This document shows positions 48,083-56,354 of a DNA stretch of 64,000 nt, in pieces (position 1 is the stretch's first letter; the number at the start of each line of letters is the position of its first letter). Made by a program: the position numbers and the translations under genes. The notes beneath the pieces are model-generated. The model saw only the letters and a program-made list of their open reading frames with translations. It had not been told where the DNA came from and did no database searches. The stretch comes from an uncultured Sutterella sp. (lineage in GTDB: Bacteria; Pseudomonadota; Gammaproteobacteria; Burkholderiales; Burkholderiaceae_F), in assembly GCA_900543805.1 (NCBI GenBank), contig UQTE01000012.1:1-64000 (forward strand), read 5' to 3'.

Positions 48083-49417
48083 TCAGAGGAGGCCCGTCAC
48101 GAGGACGGTGAGGACCAGAAGCGGTGAGAGAACGAGAAGGAGGAAGCGAAGCGTCGCAAACCAGGCGCCGCTGCGTTCCCGGTTGCCGGCCATCGCAAAG
48201 CGCGTCTTCGGCCAGGCGTACCAACCCGCGAGGAAGAGAATCACGAGGCCGCCCACGGGAAGCGAAATGTTGCTCGTGAAGAAGTCAAAGAGGTCGAAGA
48301 AGGTCTTGCCGAAGAACTTCACGTCGGCGAGTTCCCCGAAGGAGAGCGCCGGAAGCGCCCCCACGACGGCGAGGAGCACCGTCGAGAGGACCGCCGCGCC
48401 GGGGCGCGTGAAGCGGTGTTCGTCGACGAGGAAGGCGACCATGATCTCCATCATCGAAACCGACGACGTGATGGCGGCGACGACGATGCAGAGATAAAAG
48501 AGGATCGCGAAGAACTGTCCGAAGGGAATCTGCGAGAAGACCGCGGGCATCGTGATGAAGGTGAGGCCCGGACCCGCCGTCGGGTCCAGTCCGAAGGCGA
48601 AGACCGCGGGCATGATCATGAGGCCGCCCAGAAGCGAGGCGATGACGCCCAGAAAGGCGATCCACGAGCAGCCCGTCAGCAGATTCGAGTCTTCGTCGAG
48701 GTAGGAGCCGTAGGTGAGCATGCAGCCGCAACCGACGCACAGAGAAAAGAAGGTGAAGCCCATCGCCTGCAGCATCGCGTCCCAGGAGAAGGCTTCGGGG
48801 CGGAAGGCGAAGAGGTATTCGACCCCGTCCCAGGCGCCCGGGAGCGTGAGGCCGCGTCCGATCAGGACGAGCATCAGAATGAAGAGGAGCGGCATGAGGA
48901 GTTTGCTCACGCGTTCGATCCCCTTCGTGACGTCAAGCGCCAGAATGAGGCCGTTCAAGAGCAAAAAGAGCCACTGAAAGCCCATGGCCGTCACCGGGTC
49001 CGCCGTAAGGCGTCCGAAGTGTTCGCCGAGTGCGGCCTGATCGGGCACGACGGTCGTGCCGGTGAGCGCGTCGCAGAAGTAGGAGAGGGTCCAGCCGCCG
49101 ATCGCGCTGTAGAAGCACAAAACGAGAAAGCCCGTGAGGACGCCCAGATACCCCGCGGGCACCCAGGCCTTGCCGCCGAGATTGCGGTAGGCCGTGACGA
49201 TGCCGCCGCGGCCCACGCGCCCCAAGGCCACTTCGGCGATGAGGAGGACGAGCCCCACCGTGAAGGTCATGAGGATGTATGGAAAGACGAAGGCGCTGCC
49301 GCCGTTCGTGCCCACCATGTAGGGGAATTTCCAGATCGCGCCGAGTCCGACTGCGGCGCCCGCGCTCGCGAGCACGAAGCCGATGCGGCTCGACCAGGTT
49401 TTTCGAGTGTCTGCCAT
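48083..49417 (-). CDS. sodium-dependent NSS-family transporter 3
   Basis: A 444-residue NSS paralogue. Helix 1 reads SAGAAVGLGAIWKFPYMVGTNGG, helix 6 VGCGCMLTYGSYLD and helix 8 SSVSMMEIMVAFLV. Na+-site residues look conserved while the substrate pocket is altered (two Cys in helix 6). An upstream sequence GGCTAGAATG (minus strand, 49471-49480) is shared with the upstream region of NSS 4 and may be a -10 element. Confidence 0.93.
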   Translation of the reverse strand: MADTRKTWSSRIGFVLASAGAAVGLGAIWKFPYMVGTNGGSAFVFPYILMTFTVGLVLLIAEVALGRVGRGGIVTAYRNLGGKAWVPAGYLGVLTGFLVLCFYSAIGGWTLSYFCDALTGTTVVPDQAALGEHFGRLTADPVTAMGFQWLFLLLNGLILALDVTKGIERVSKLLMPLLFILMLVLIGRGLTLPGAWDGVEYLFAFRPEAFSWDAMLQAMGFTFFSLCVGCGCMLTYGSYLDEDSNLLTGCSWIAFLGVIASLLGGLMIMPAVFAFGLDPTAGPGLTFITMPAVFSQIPFGQFFAILFYLCIVVAAITSSVSMMEIMVAFLVDEHRFTRPGAAVLSTVLLAVVGALPALSFGELADVKFFGKTFFDLFDFFTSNISLPVGGLVILFLAGWYAWPKTRFAMAGNRERSGAWFATLRFLLLVLSPLLVLTVLVTGLL

Positions 49418-49539
49418 CTGAGGGCTCTCCGTTTTCTTGTGTTATCGGTACGGATATTTGAGTAAAAACTCATTCTAGCCCCGGACGCCCGGAAAATTGG
49501 CCGGAGGCTAGGGAAAACTCGCCGCTGAAGTTCGGCGAA

Positions 49540-49577
49540 CGAAAAGGGCGGCGCTCCCTTTCGGAAGGCAGCCGCCC
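49540..49577 (-). terminator. terminator of NSS gene 4
   Basis: GGGCGGC pairs with GCCGCCC with further inner pairs (CCTTCC/GGGAG), followed by TTTTCG on the minus strand. Confidence 0.75.
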
Positions 49578-49605
49578 GGCGAGGCTTTCCTTTGTCCGAA
49601 GGGGC

Positions 49606-50943
49606 TCAACCGAAGAGCCCCTGATAGAAGGCTACGAGCACCAGGATGGGCGAGAGGTAGGAAAGCATGAAGTGAATGAGTTTGACGGTGCCTTCGCTGT
49701 AGTGACGCACGGCGACGATTTCCTCGCGGATGACGGGCCAGGCGCGCCAACCGGCAAGAAGCGCAACGGCGAGGCCGCCCGCGGGCATGAAGAAGTTCGT
49801 GCAGACGAAGTCGAGGAAGTCGAAGAAATTGCGCCCCGCAATCGTAAAGCCGCTCCAGGTCCCGAACGAGAGGGCCGAGACCGCGCCGAGGAAGAAGAGC
49901 GAGATCCAGCAGCCGATCACGGACGTGCGGCGCGAGAGGTGCCATTCGTTCTGCAGGAAGGCGGTCACGACTTCCAGAAGCGAAACCGAGCTCGTCAGAG
50001 CGGCGACGAGAAGGCAGATGTAAAAGAGCGCCGCAAACACGTCGCCGAACGGGATCGAGCCGAAGATCATCGGGACCGTGATGAAGACGAGGCCCGGGCC
50101 GGCGTTCGGTTCGAGACCGAAGGCGAAGACGGCCGGCATGATCATGAGGCCCGCAAGGAGCGCCGCCTGAATGGCGAGGACCGCCACCCACATGGAGGAA
50201 CTCGGAATGCAGGTCTTGTCCGAGAGGTACGAACCGTAGGTCACCAGAATCCCCGCGCCCAAGGAGAGCGAGAAGAAGGTGAAGCCCATGGCGTTCAGAA
50301 TCGAGGCCGCCGTGAGTTTCTCAAACGAGAAGTCAAAGAGGAAGACCACGCCTTCCCAGGCGCCCGGAAGCGTGAGGCCGCGCACGATGATGGCGAGCAT
50401 CAGGACGAAGAGCGTCGGCATGAGGTACTTCGAGAGACGTTCGATCCCCTGCTCCACGCCCGCGATCACGACGCCGCAGGTGAGCGACAGGAAGACGAAG
50501 TGCCACGCGGTGTTGCGCGTTCCGTCGGAGACGAGCGAATTGAAGTGGTTCTTGAGCATCTCCGGATCGGTCGACGTGGCGTTCCCCGTGAAGGCGTCGA
50601 CGAGGTAGGAAACGCACCAACCGCCCACCACCGAGTAGTAGGAGACGATGAGGAAGGACGAGAAGACCGCGAAGGCGCCGAGGTAACCGAACCAGGGGCC
50701 CCCGAGTCGCTTCATGGCCGTGAGGGCCGAGCCGCGGCCGCGGCGTCCGATGGCGACTTCCGCTATCACGAGCGCTACCCCGATCGTGAACGTGAAGATG
50801 ATGTAGGGAATGATGAAGGCGCCGCCGCCGTTGACGCCGGCCCAGAAGGGGAATTTCCAGATCGCGCCCAGACCGATGGCGGAACCGGCGCTAGCCAAGA
50901 TGAATCCCAAGCGGGAACTCCATTCGGAGGTTGTCGAAGCCAT
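49606..50943 (-). CDS. sodium-dependent NSS-family transporter 4
   Basis: A 445-residue NSS paralogue. Helix 1 reads SAGSAIGLGAIWKFPFWAGVNGG, with Trp-Ala-Gly-Val where the others have Met-Ala/Val-Gly-Thr. Helix 6 is LGAGILVTYGSYLS and helix 8 SSVSLLEVVTAFLQ. It is the most distinct of the four at helix 1, so a different substrate is likely. The ATG at 50943 follows GAGAAT. A terminator-like hairpin lies in its leader (51084-51118). Confidence 0.93.
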   Translation of the reverse strand: MASTTSEWSSRLGFILASAGSAIGLGAIWKFPFWAGVNGGGAFIIPYIIFTFTIGVALVIAEVAIGRRGRGSALTAMKRLGGPWFGYLGAFAVFSSFLIVSYYSVVGGWCVSYLVDAFTGNATSTDPEMLKNHFNSLVSDGTRNTAWHFVFLSLTCGVVIAGVEQGIERLSKYLMPTLFVLMLAIIVRGLTLPGAWEGVVFLFDFSFEKLTAASILNAMGFTFFSLSLGAGILVTYGSYLSDKTCIPSSSMWVAVLAIQAALLAGLMIMPAVFAFGLEPNAGPGLVFITVPMIFGSIPFGDVFAALFYICLLVAALTSSVSLLEVVTAFLQNEWHLSRRTSVIGCWISLFFLGAVSALSFGTWSGFTIAGRNFFDFLDFVCTNFFMPAGGLAVALLAGWRAWPVIREEIVAVRHYSEGTVKLIHFMLSYLSPILVLVAFYQGLFG

Positions 50944-51416
50944 AAAAATTATTCTCTTTCGTTATTCGTGGGAGACTCCGGCGAGGGGTAGACCGCGCGG
51001 GGCGGAGGGCGCATTTGTTGACGAGGGTTTCTGTGTGAAAGCAATCCGTACGCCGCATCCCCCGGCGCGACTCGCCATGGAGAACAAAAAAGGGCTTCGC
51101 GTTCGCCGTGCGAAACCCGCGGTCGGGGTCAGAAGGGGACCGCGACCCGAATTCCATTCTAGCCGTCGGGTTTTCGGCCATGGCTTCGGCGGGGGAAGAG
51201 AGGGTGAATATTTGGCGAAGTTATGCGCCATCGCTACTGAGCTAAGGTGTTCCTCCTAGCGTAATGCCCTAGAAACTGTAATCGCGAAGATGCATTTGGC
51301 AACATTCCTTGATCCGCAAAAAACATTGTTTTGAAAAAAAGGGGATAGGATGAAGGAAACGGAACCGCTCCTCCCTGCGGATTTCCATTCGTTCAACCGT
51401 CAGAAGGAATGTCAAG
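50944..51416. other. intergenic region between NSS 4 and the SIMPL gene
   Basis: About 470 bases between divergent genes. It contains a candidate minus-strand -10 (TAGAAT, 51156-51161), a hairpin with T run in the NSS 4 leader, and a 38-codon minus-strand frame at 50962-51078 (MASRAGGCGVRIAF...) after that hairpin that might be a leader peptide. On the plus strand TAGGAT at 51346-51351 is a possible but weak -10 for the SIMPL gene. Confidence 0.4.
51084..51118 (-). terminator. terminator-like hairpin in the NSS 4 leader
   Basis: On the minus strand GGGTTTCGC and GCGAAGCCC form a perfect 9 bp stem followed by TTTTTT. No minus-strand gene lies upstream for it to end, so it sits in the 5' leader of NSS 4, about 140 bases before its start, and may be an attenuator or the end of a small RNA. 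Confidence 0.65.
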
Positions 51417-52160
51417 ATGCGACGCACCGCCCTGCCGATTCTCCTTTTTTCCCTTGCCGTGCCGCTTACGCTTCACGCCGCTCCGCAACTGCAGCCGCAG
51501 GGAGTGGTCGTGACGCTTTCGGGCGAGGCCACGAAAACGGTGGCGAACGACGAGGCGCTCATCACCTTCACGGTCGAGCGCCGCGCGGCGACGCCCGAGG
51601 CCGTGACCGAGGAAGTGGTGACGGCCGGGAACAAGGGGCTTGAAGCGCTCGCCAAGTGGGACAAGAACACGGTCGTCGTCGAGACGTCGGACTTTTCGAC
51701 CTGGCCCGTCTACACCCGGGCCCGCGAGGGCGAAGCCTCGATGATCGGCGGCTGGAGCGCCCGTCAGACGATCCGCGTCACCGTGCGCGACGTCTCGAAG
51801 GTGAGCGACGTCATGAAGGGCGCGGCCGAGACGATGCAGTACGACGGCATCACCTTCCGCGTGTCGGAAGCGTCGAAGAAGGCGGCCGAAACGGAGTTGC
51901 TCGACGCGGCCCTCAACGACGCCAAGCGCCGCGCGGGCGTCATCGCGAAGAACTTTGAACTCACCGACGACGCGTGCCAGGTGATTTCGCTCACGATCGG
52001 CGACGCCCCGAACGCTCCGATCCGCTATTACGCGGCGCCCCGCGTCGCCAACGACGCCGTCATGATGAAGAGCGCCGTGCCCGCTCCGGCCGTTTCGGCG
52101 GGCGAGAGCACGCTTACGATGCGGGTCGGCATGGAAGTGCGCATTCTGCCGAAGAACTGA
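51417..52160 (+). CDS. SIMPL-domain (DUF541) periplasmic protein
   Basis: A 247-residue protein with a Sec signal peptide (MRRTALPILLFSLAVPLTLHA) and one SIMPL domain (about 30-245), the family of BP26/OMP28 and the YggE oxidative-stress protein. VVVTLSGEATKTVANDEALITFTVE near 30 and LLDAALNDAKRRAGVIAKNFEL near 160 are characteristic. Members are periplasmic, some forming channel-like oligomers; their biochemical function is unsettled. It starts behind GAAGGAA. It stands alone and converges with tctA, sharing a hairpin at 52194-52218. Confidence 0.9.
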   Translation: MRRTALPILLFSLAVPLTLHAAPQLQPQGVVVTLSGEATKTVANDEALITFTVERRAATPEAVTEEVVTAGNKGLEALAKWDKNTVVVETSDFSTWPVYTRAREGEASMIGGWSARQTIRVTVRDVSKVSDVMKGAAETMQYDGITFRVSEASKKAAETELLDAALNDAKRRAGVIAKNFELTDDACQVISLTIGDAPNAPIRYYAAPRVANDAVMMKSAVPAPAVSAGESTLTMRVGMEVRILPKN

Positions 52161-52193
52161 GGCGGCCGCGCAAAATCGAAACTTTTCCTTCGG

Positions 52194-52218
52194 AGCCTTC
52201 GGTCATTCGCCGAAGGCT
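52194..52218. terminator. shared hairpin between SIMPL gene and tctA ends
   Basis: AGCCTTCGG and CCGAAGGCT form a perfect 9 bp stem; the tctA stop codon lies in the loop. T runs on both sides are poor, so termination strength is uncertain. Confidence 0.45.
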
Positions 52219-53702
52219 TCGTCGCGTTTGCGCCGCACGGCGGGGCCGAGAAGCGCGGCGAGAAGCAGAACGGTCGCCGTCAAAGCCGCGGCGCTCGCGG
52301 GCGAAGTGAGAAAGACCGAGAAGTCTCCGTGCGAGAGAAGAAGCGCGCGGCGCAGGTGTTCTTCAAAGAGAGGCCCGAGGAGGAAACCCAGCAAAAAGGG
52401 CGCTCCTTCGCAGCCCGTCTTCGCAAAGAAGAGGCCTATGAGTCCGAAGAGCGCGAGCGTGAGCACGTCCGAAGCTTCGAGCGAGAGGCTCAGCACGCCC
52501 GCCGCGCAAAAGAGGAGGATCGCAGGAAAAAGAAGCCGGTAGGGGATCTTGAGAAGCGACGCCCAAAGGCCCGCGAGCGGCAGATTGAGAAAGAGAAGAA
52601 GGACGTTTCCGATCCACATCGACGCGACGAGTCCCCAGAAGAGCTCGGGGTGGTCCGTGAGAAAGGCCGGGCCCGGCGCCATGTCGTGGAGCATGAGGGC
52701 CCCCGCCATCATCGCCATGACGGCGTTCGGGGGAATGCCGAGGGTGAGAAGCGGAATGAAACTCGTCTGCGCACCCGCGTTGTTGGCGGCTTCGGGGCCG
52801 GCGACCCCGCGCAGGTTGCCTTCGCCCACGGGCACCTCCGTCGCGTCGCGGGGGAGTTTCTTCTCAAGGGTGTAGCTTGCGAAGGCGGAAAGAAGCGCGC
52901 CCCCGCCGGGAAGCGACCCGAGAACGGTCCCGAGGACCGTACCGCGAAGGGCCGCGCCCGTCACGGGACGCACTTCCTCTCGGCGGGGCCAGAGCGATCC
53001 GGCTCTCGGCGCGACGTCGCCTCGTCCCTCGGGGTGGGTCACGTTCACGATGATGTCGGCGACGCCGTAGATCCCCATGGAGAGGACCGCGAAGTCGAGA
53101 CCCTCCTGCAGCGTGAGGCTTCCGAAGGTGTAGCGAAGCGCCCCCGTCTGCAGGTCCGTGCCGACGAGACCTGCAAGAAGTCCGGCGAGCGTCATCGCGA
53201 AGGCCCGAAGAAGACTTCCCTGGGCGAGCACCATCGCGCCCGTGAGGCCGAGGATCATGAGGGCGCAGTAGTCGGCGGGGCCGAGCAGAAAGGCGGCTTC
53301 GGCCAAAAGCGGCGCAAAGAAGGCGAGCGCCGCCGTGGCGAGGGTGCCGCCGAGAAAACTTGCGATCGCGGCGGTCGAAAGAGCCGTCGCGGCGCGTCCC
53401 GCCCGCGCGAGACGGTGGCCGTCGAGACAGGTGACGACGGCGCTCGCTTCGCCGGGAAGATTCAGAAGAATCGCCGTGGTGCTCCCGCCGTATTGCGCGC
53501 CGTAGTAAATCCCCGCGAGCATGATGACGGCGCTCGCGGGCTCGAGCGCATAGGTGAAGGGAAGGAGCATGGCGATCGTCGCCACGGGTCCGAGTCCGGG
53601 CAGCACCCCGACGAGCGTGCCGAAGAGTACGCCCGCCGCGGCGTAGCCGAGGTTCGTGAGCGTGAGGGCCGTCGAAAAACCGAGCGCGAGCGACTCAAGC
53701 AC
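52203..53702 (-). CDS. tctA: tripartite tricarboxylate transporter, large membrane subunit TctA
   Basis: The 499-residue, roughly 12-helix subunit of a TTT-family importer for carboxylates such as citrate. Signature segments are VLFGTLVGVLPGLGPVATIAMLLPFTY near 23-50, GIYYGAQYGGSTTAILLNLPGE near 65 and ANNAGAQTSFIPLLTLGIPPNAV near 310. The start is taken as GTG at 53702 because GGGAGG lies 5 bases before it; upstream ATG codons lie within tctB and would add foreign residues. It overlaps tctB by 8 bases. Confidence 0.93.
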   Translation of the reverse strand: MLESLALGFSTALTLTNLGYAAAGVLFGTLVGVLPGLGPVATIAMLLPFTYALEPASAVIMLAGIYYGAQYGGSTTAILLNLPGEASAVVTCLDGHRLARAGRAATALSTAAIASFLGGTLATAALAFFAPLLAEAAFLLGPADYCALMILGLTGAMVLAQGSLLRAFAMTLAGLLAGLVGTDLQTGALRYTFGSLTLQEGLDFAVLSMGIYGVADIIVNVTHPEGRGDVAPRAGSLWPRREEVRPVTGAALRGTVLGTVLGSLPGGGALLSAFASYTLEKKLPRDATEVPVGEGNLRGVAGPEAANNAGAQTSFIPLLTLGIPPNAVMAMMAGALMLHDMAPGPAFLTDHPELFWGLVASMWIGNVLLLFLNLPLAGLWASLLKIPYRLLFPAILLFCAAGVLSLSLEASDVLTLALFGLIGLFFAKTGCEGAPFLLGFLLGPLFEEHLRRALLLSHGDFSVFLTSPASAAALTATVLLLAALLGPAVRRKRDEAFGE

Positions 53703-54186
53703 GATCGCCTCCCGACAGGAAGTCCATGAGGCCATCGCCAAAGAGCGGCACGGGCATTTCGAGCCACCAAATGAAAAGCACGCCCGAGAGCGCCGTGAGG
53801 ATCAGCGCGAGAAGAAGGGCCTCGCCCCAACGTCCGTCGCCCGCAGCGAGCCGTCCCACGAAGACGAGCGCGAAGGCGGCGGGGAGAAAGCCGAGGGGTT
53901 CGAGGAGGAGAGCAAAGAGGACGAGGGCTGTGAGAAGGAGTAGAGGCGCGCCCGGCGAGAAGGATTCACCCTTTGCGCGAAGGCCGCCCCTCAGAAGCCC
54001 CCGAAGAACGAGCAGCAGGCCCGTGAGCGTCAGAAGTCCCGAGACGACGGCGGGAAAGAAGCCCGGTCCCATGGCGCCGAGACTCCCGAAGTCGAGCTCC
54101 GCCGCGCCCGCAAGGCCGAGAAGCCCGAGCGCGGTGAAAAAGAGTCCCGCGAAAAAGTCCTTGCGGGCTTCGACTCTCGACGTCAT
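53695..54186 (-). CDS. tctB: tripartite tricarboxylate transporter, small membrane subunit TctB
   Basis: A 163-residue protein with four membrane helices (about 10-30, 40-62, 80-110, 122-145). MGPGFFPAVVSGLLTLTGLLL near 38-58 is the hallmark of TctB. It partners TctA in the inner membrane. It overlaps tctC by ATGA and tctA by 8 bases, so the three genes form a tightly coupled operon. Confidence 0.92.
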   Translation of the reverse strand: MTSRVEARKDFFAGLFFTALGLLGLAGAAELDFGSLGAMGPGFFPAVVSGLLTLTGLLLVLRGLLRGGLRAKGESFSPGAPLLLLTALVLFALLLEPLGFLPAAFALVFVGRLAAGDGRWGEALLLALILTALSGVLFIWWLEMPVPLFGDGLMDFLSGGDRA

Positions 54187-55148
54187 TCGACCTTGGCTCC
54201 GGAGAAGCGGACGATTTCGGCGTACTTCGCGGATTCCTGTTCGATGAAGCGCGCGAAGTCTTCACCCTCGAGGTCGGCGACTTCCGCCCCGGTTTTTTCG
54301 ATGCGGGCGCGAAGCTCGGCGTCGGAGAGCACCGTACGAAGGCGCTCCGTCCACAGGATCGCGTCCTCGTCCGAGAGAGACGAGTTTCCGAGAATGCCGT
54401 ACCAGGTTCCGATGTCGAAGGCTTCTCCGGTGATTTCCGCGACCGTGGGCACGTCGGGGAGATGCGGGGAGCGCTTCGTCGACGCGACGGCGAGCGCCGT
54501 CAACTGCCCCGCCCGGATCGGCGCGAGGGCGTTTTGCAGGTTGTCGAAGAGAAAGGCCGTGCGGCCCGAAAGAAGGGAGTGCTGCGCCGGGCCCGCGCCC
54601 TGGAAGGGGACGTGCAGAAGGTCGAGCCCGAAGGTTTTCGCGAGCAGAACGGAGGCCATGTGCGCGCCCGATCCGACGCCGCCCGTCGCGTAGGGGAGCG
54701 CCTTTTGGGTCTTGGCCCAGTCGAGGAATCCGCGGAAGTCCCGCACGCCCGTTTCCTTCAGAAAGGCCGGACGCACGACGAGGACGTTCGGCATCGAGGC
54801 GACGAGGCGAAGCGGTCGAAAGTCGCGCTTTACGTCGTAGCCCGTGTCGGCAAAGAGATGCGGATTCACGGCGAGGGTCGCGACGCTTCCGACGACCAGT
54901 TGCGTGTCGCGGCCCTTGGCACGCGCCACGCGGCGCATTCCGATCGTTCCGCCCGCACCGGGACGGTTTTCCACGAGCGCCTTTTCAAACTTCGCGCCCA
55001 CGGCGTCGGCGATGAGCCGCGTCGTCAGGTCGAGCGGTCCGCCCGCGGGATGCGGCACGACGAAGCGCACGCGCGGACGCGCGGCGAGCGCGGGAAGAGG
55101 AAGAAGAGAGAGCGCACCGAGCGCCAGAATGCCGCGACGGGAAAGCAT
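54183..55148 (-). CDS. tctC: tripartite tricarboxylate transporter, binding protein TctC
   Basis: A 321-residue periplasmic binding protein of the Bug/TctC family, which is greatly expanded in betaproteobacteria. The signal peptide (MLSRRGILALGALSLLPLPALA) starts with a twin-arginine pair, but length and motif do not clearly separate Tat from Sec. FVVPHPAGGPLDLTTRLIAD near 30, VENRPGAGGTIGM near 60 and YATGGVGSGAHMAS near 152 are typical. Ligands are carboxylates; which one is not shown. Confidence 0.93.
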   Translation of the reverse strand: MLSRRGILALGALSLLPLPALAARPRVRFVVPHPAGGPLDLTTRLIADAVGAKFEKALVENRPGAGGTIGMRRVARAKGRDTQLVVGSVATLAVNPHLFADTGYDVKRDFRPLRLVASMPNVLVVRPAFLKETGVRDFRGFLDWAKTQKALPYATGGVGSGAHMASVLLAKTFGLDLLHVPFQGAGPAQHSLLSGRTAFLFDNLQNALAPIRAGQLTALAVASTKRSPHLPDVPTVAEITGEAFDIGTWYGILGNSSLSDEDAILWTERLRTVLSDAELRARIEKTGAEVADLEGEDFARFIEQESAKYAEIVRFSGAKVE

Positions 55149-55262
55149 GGCTGAGTCTCGAAAAGAGGGAAACGTTCATTATAAGGTCGGATGCAAAAGA
55201 GCTCTTGCACGCACGCCCGGCCCGAAGTAGGATGAGCGGATTCGATTGTAAGGAGGTCGAAA

Positions 55263-56051
55263 ATGACCGAAACGAAACAAGCCTGGCCTTTCGCGCGCGT
55301 GACGGCGCACCGCGGCGCGGGCACGATGGCCCCCGAAAACACGCTCGAAGGCTTCCGCACGGGCCTTCGCTGGGGATTCCGCGCTTTTGAAACGGACGCG
55401 ATGCTCGCCAAGGACGGCGTCCCCGTTCTGATGCACGACGAAAAGTTCGGACGCACGATTCTGAACGACAATCGAAGCGTTCCGGAACTCACGTCGCTCG
55501 AAGTGCGCGCCCTCGACGCGGGCAGTTGGTACGGTCCGCAGTACTGCGGCATTCCGCCCGCCGGGTTCGAGCAGGCCGTGCGCTGGTGCCGTGCCAACGG
55601 CGTGTGGCTCAACATTGAAATCAAGCCCGCCAAGGGTCATGAACTCGTAACGGGCCGCGTGGTGGGGGCCCTGACGAAGGAACTCTACGCCGACGTCGTG
55701 CGCCCCGAAGGCGACCGCATGGGGAAGGTCTCGGCCGCGGCGCCGCTCTTTTCGTCCTTCAAGCGCGACGCCCTTCGCGGGGCGCTCGAGACCGCGCCCG
55801 ACATTCCGCGCGGGTTCCTGTGCGACGAAATTCCCGATGACTGGCGCGAAGTGCTGAAGGATCTGCGCTGCGTGGCGCTTCACTGCAACCACCGCCGCAT
55901 CACGAAGGAATTCGTCGAGGAAGTGAAGGGCCTCGGCTACTGGATGTTCTGCTACACGGTGAACGATCCGGCGCGCGCCGAAGAGATTCTGCGCTGGGGC
56001 GTCGACGGCTTCTGCACCGACCGGCTCGACCTCGTGCGTCCCTATCTCTGA
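55263..56051 (+). CDS. ugpQ: glycerophosphodiester phosphodiesterase
   Basis: A 262-residue cytoplasmic (no signal peptide) GDPD-family enzyme that splits glycerophosphodiesters into glycerol 3-phosphate and alcohol. Catalytic pieces are VTAHRGAGTMAPENTLEGF near 14-32, AFETDAMLAKDGVPVLMHDEKFGRT near 42-66, NIEIKPAKG near 120 and DGFCTDRLDLV near the end. The size and lack of a signal match UgpQ rather than periplasmic GlpQ. It follows GGAGGTCGAAA and has a terminator-like hairpin downstream. Confidence 0.92.
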   Translation: MTETKQAWPFARVTAHRGAGTMAPENTLEGFRTGLRWGFRAFETDAMLAKDGVPVLMHDEKFGRTILNDNRSVPELTSLEVRALDAGSWYGPQYCGIPPAGFEQAVRWCRANGVWLNIEIKPAKGHELVTGRVVGALTKELYADVVRPEGDRMGKVSAAAPLFSSFKRDALRGALETAPDIPRGFLCDEIPDDWREVLKDLRCVALHCNHRRITKEFVEEVKGLGYWMFCYTVNDPARAEEILRWGVDGFCTDRLDLVRPYL

Positions 56052-56081
56052 CGCTTTCAAAGTCGTCCGAACACGACGAAT

Positions 56082-56128
56082 GGGGATGTTGCCCGGGTCA
56101 GTGATGACTTCGGGGACGTCCCCTTTTT
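56082..56128 (+). terminator. terminator after the phosphodiesterase gene
   Basis: GGGGATGT pairs with ACGTCCCC across a 26-base loop, followed by TTTTT; a shorter alternative is the palindrome GGGGACGTCCCC before the T run. Confidence 0.6.
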
Positions 56129-56149
56129 CTTTCGATGCCGGAGAGTCGA

Positions 56150-56255
56150 TGAAGCAGCTAACCGGCCAAGTGCGCAGTAGGTGGCTGGTTACCTGCCATG
56201 TTGATCCCTAAATACGCAGTTACCTGCCATCTACCTGGTAGGTGGCGGGTACACG
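56150..56255. repeat. cluster of nested inverted repeats
   Basis: TACCTGCCAT occurs twice (56190-56199 and 56221-56230). The second is part of a near-perfect hairpin, ACCTGCCATCTAC/GTAGGTGGCGGGT (11 of 13 pairs). TAACCGGCC near 56158 pairs with GGCTGGTTA near 56183. The block lies between two terminators and has no gene. It may be a remnant of a small palindromic mobile repeat. Confidence 0.5.
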
Positions 56256-56257
56256 AA

Positions 56258-56298
56258 AACGAAAAGCCCTCGTTCCGACGTCGGACGAACGAGGGCTT
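56258..56298 (-). terminator. terminator of fnr
   Basis: AAGCCCTCGTTC and GAACGAGGGCTT form a perfect 12 bp stem; on the minus strand it ends in TTTTCGTTTT. It lies about 55 bases after the fnr stop. Confidence 0.92.
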
Positions 56299-56354
56299 GG
56301 GGACGGGAAACCGACCGTCGGGTGCGGGCAGCTCCTTTGCGTGCGGATATGCGA

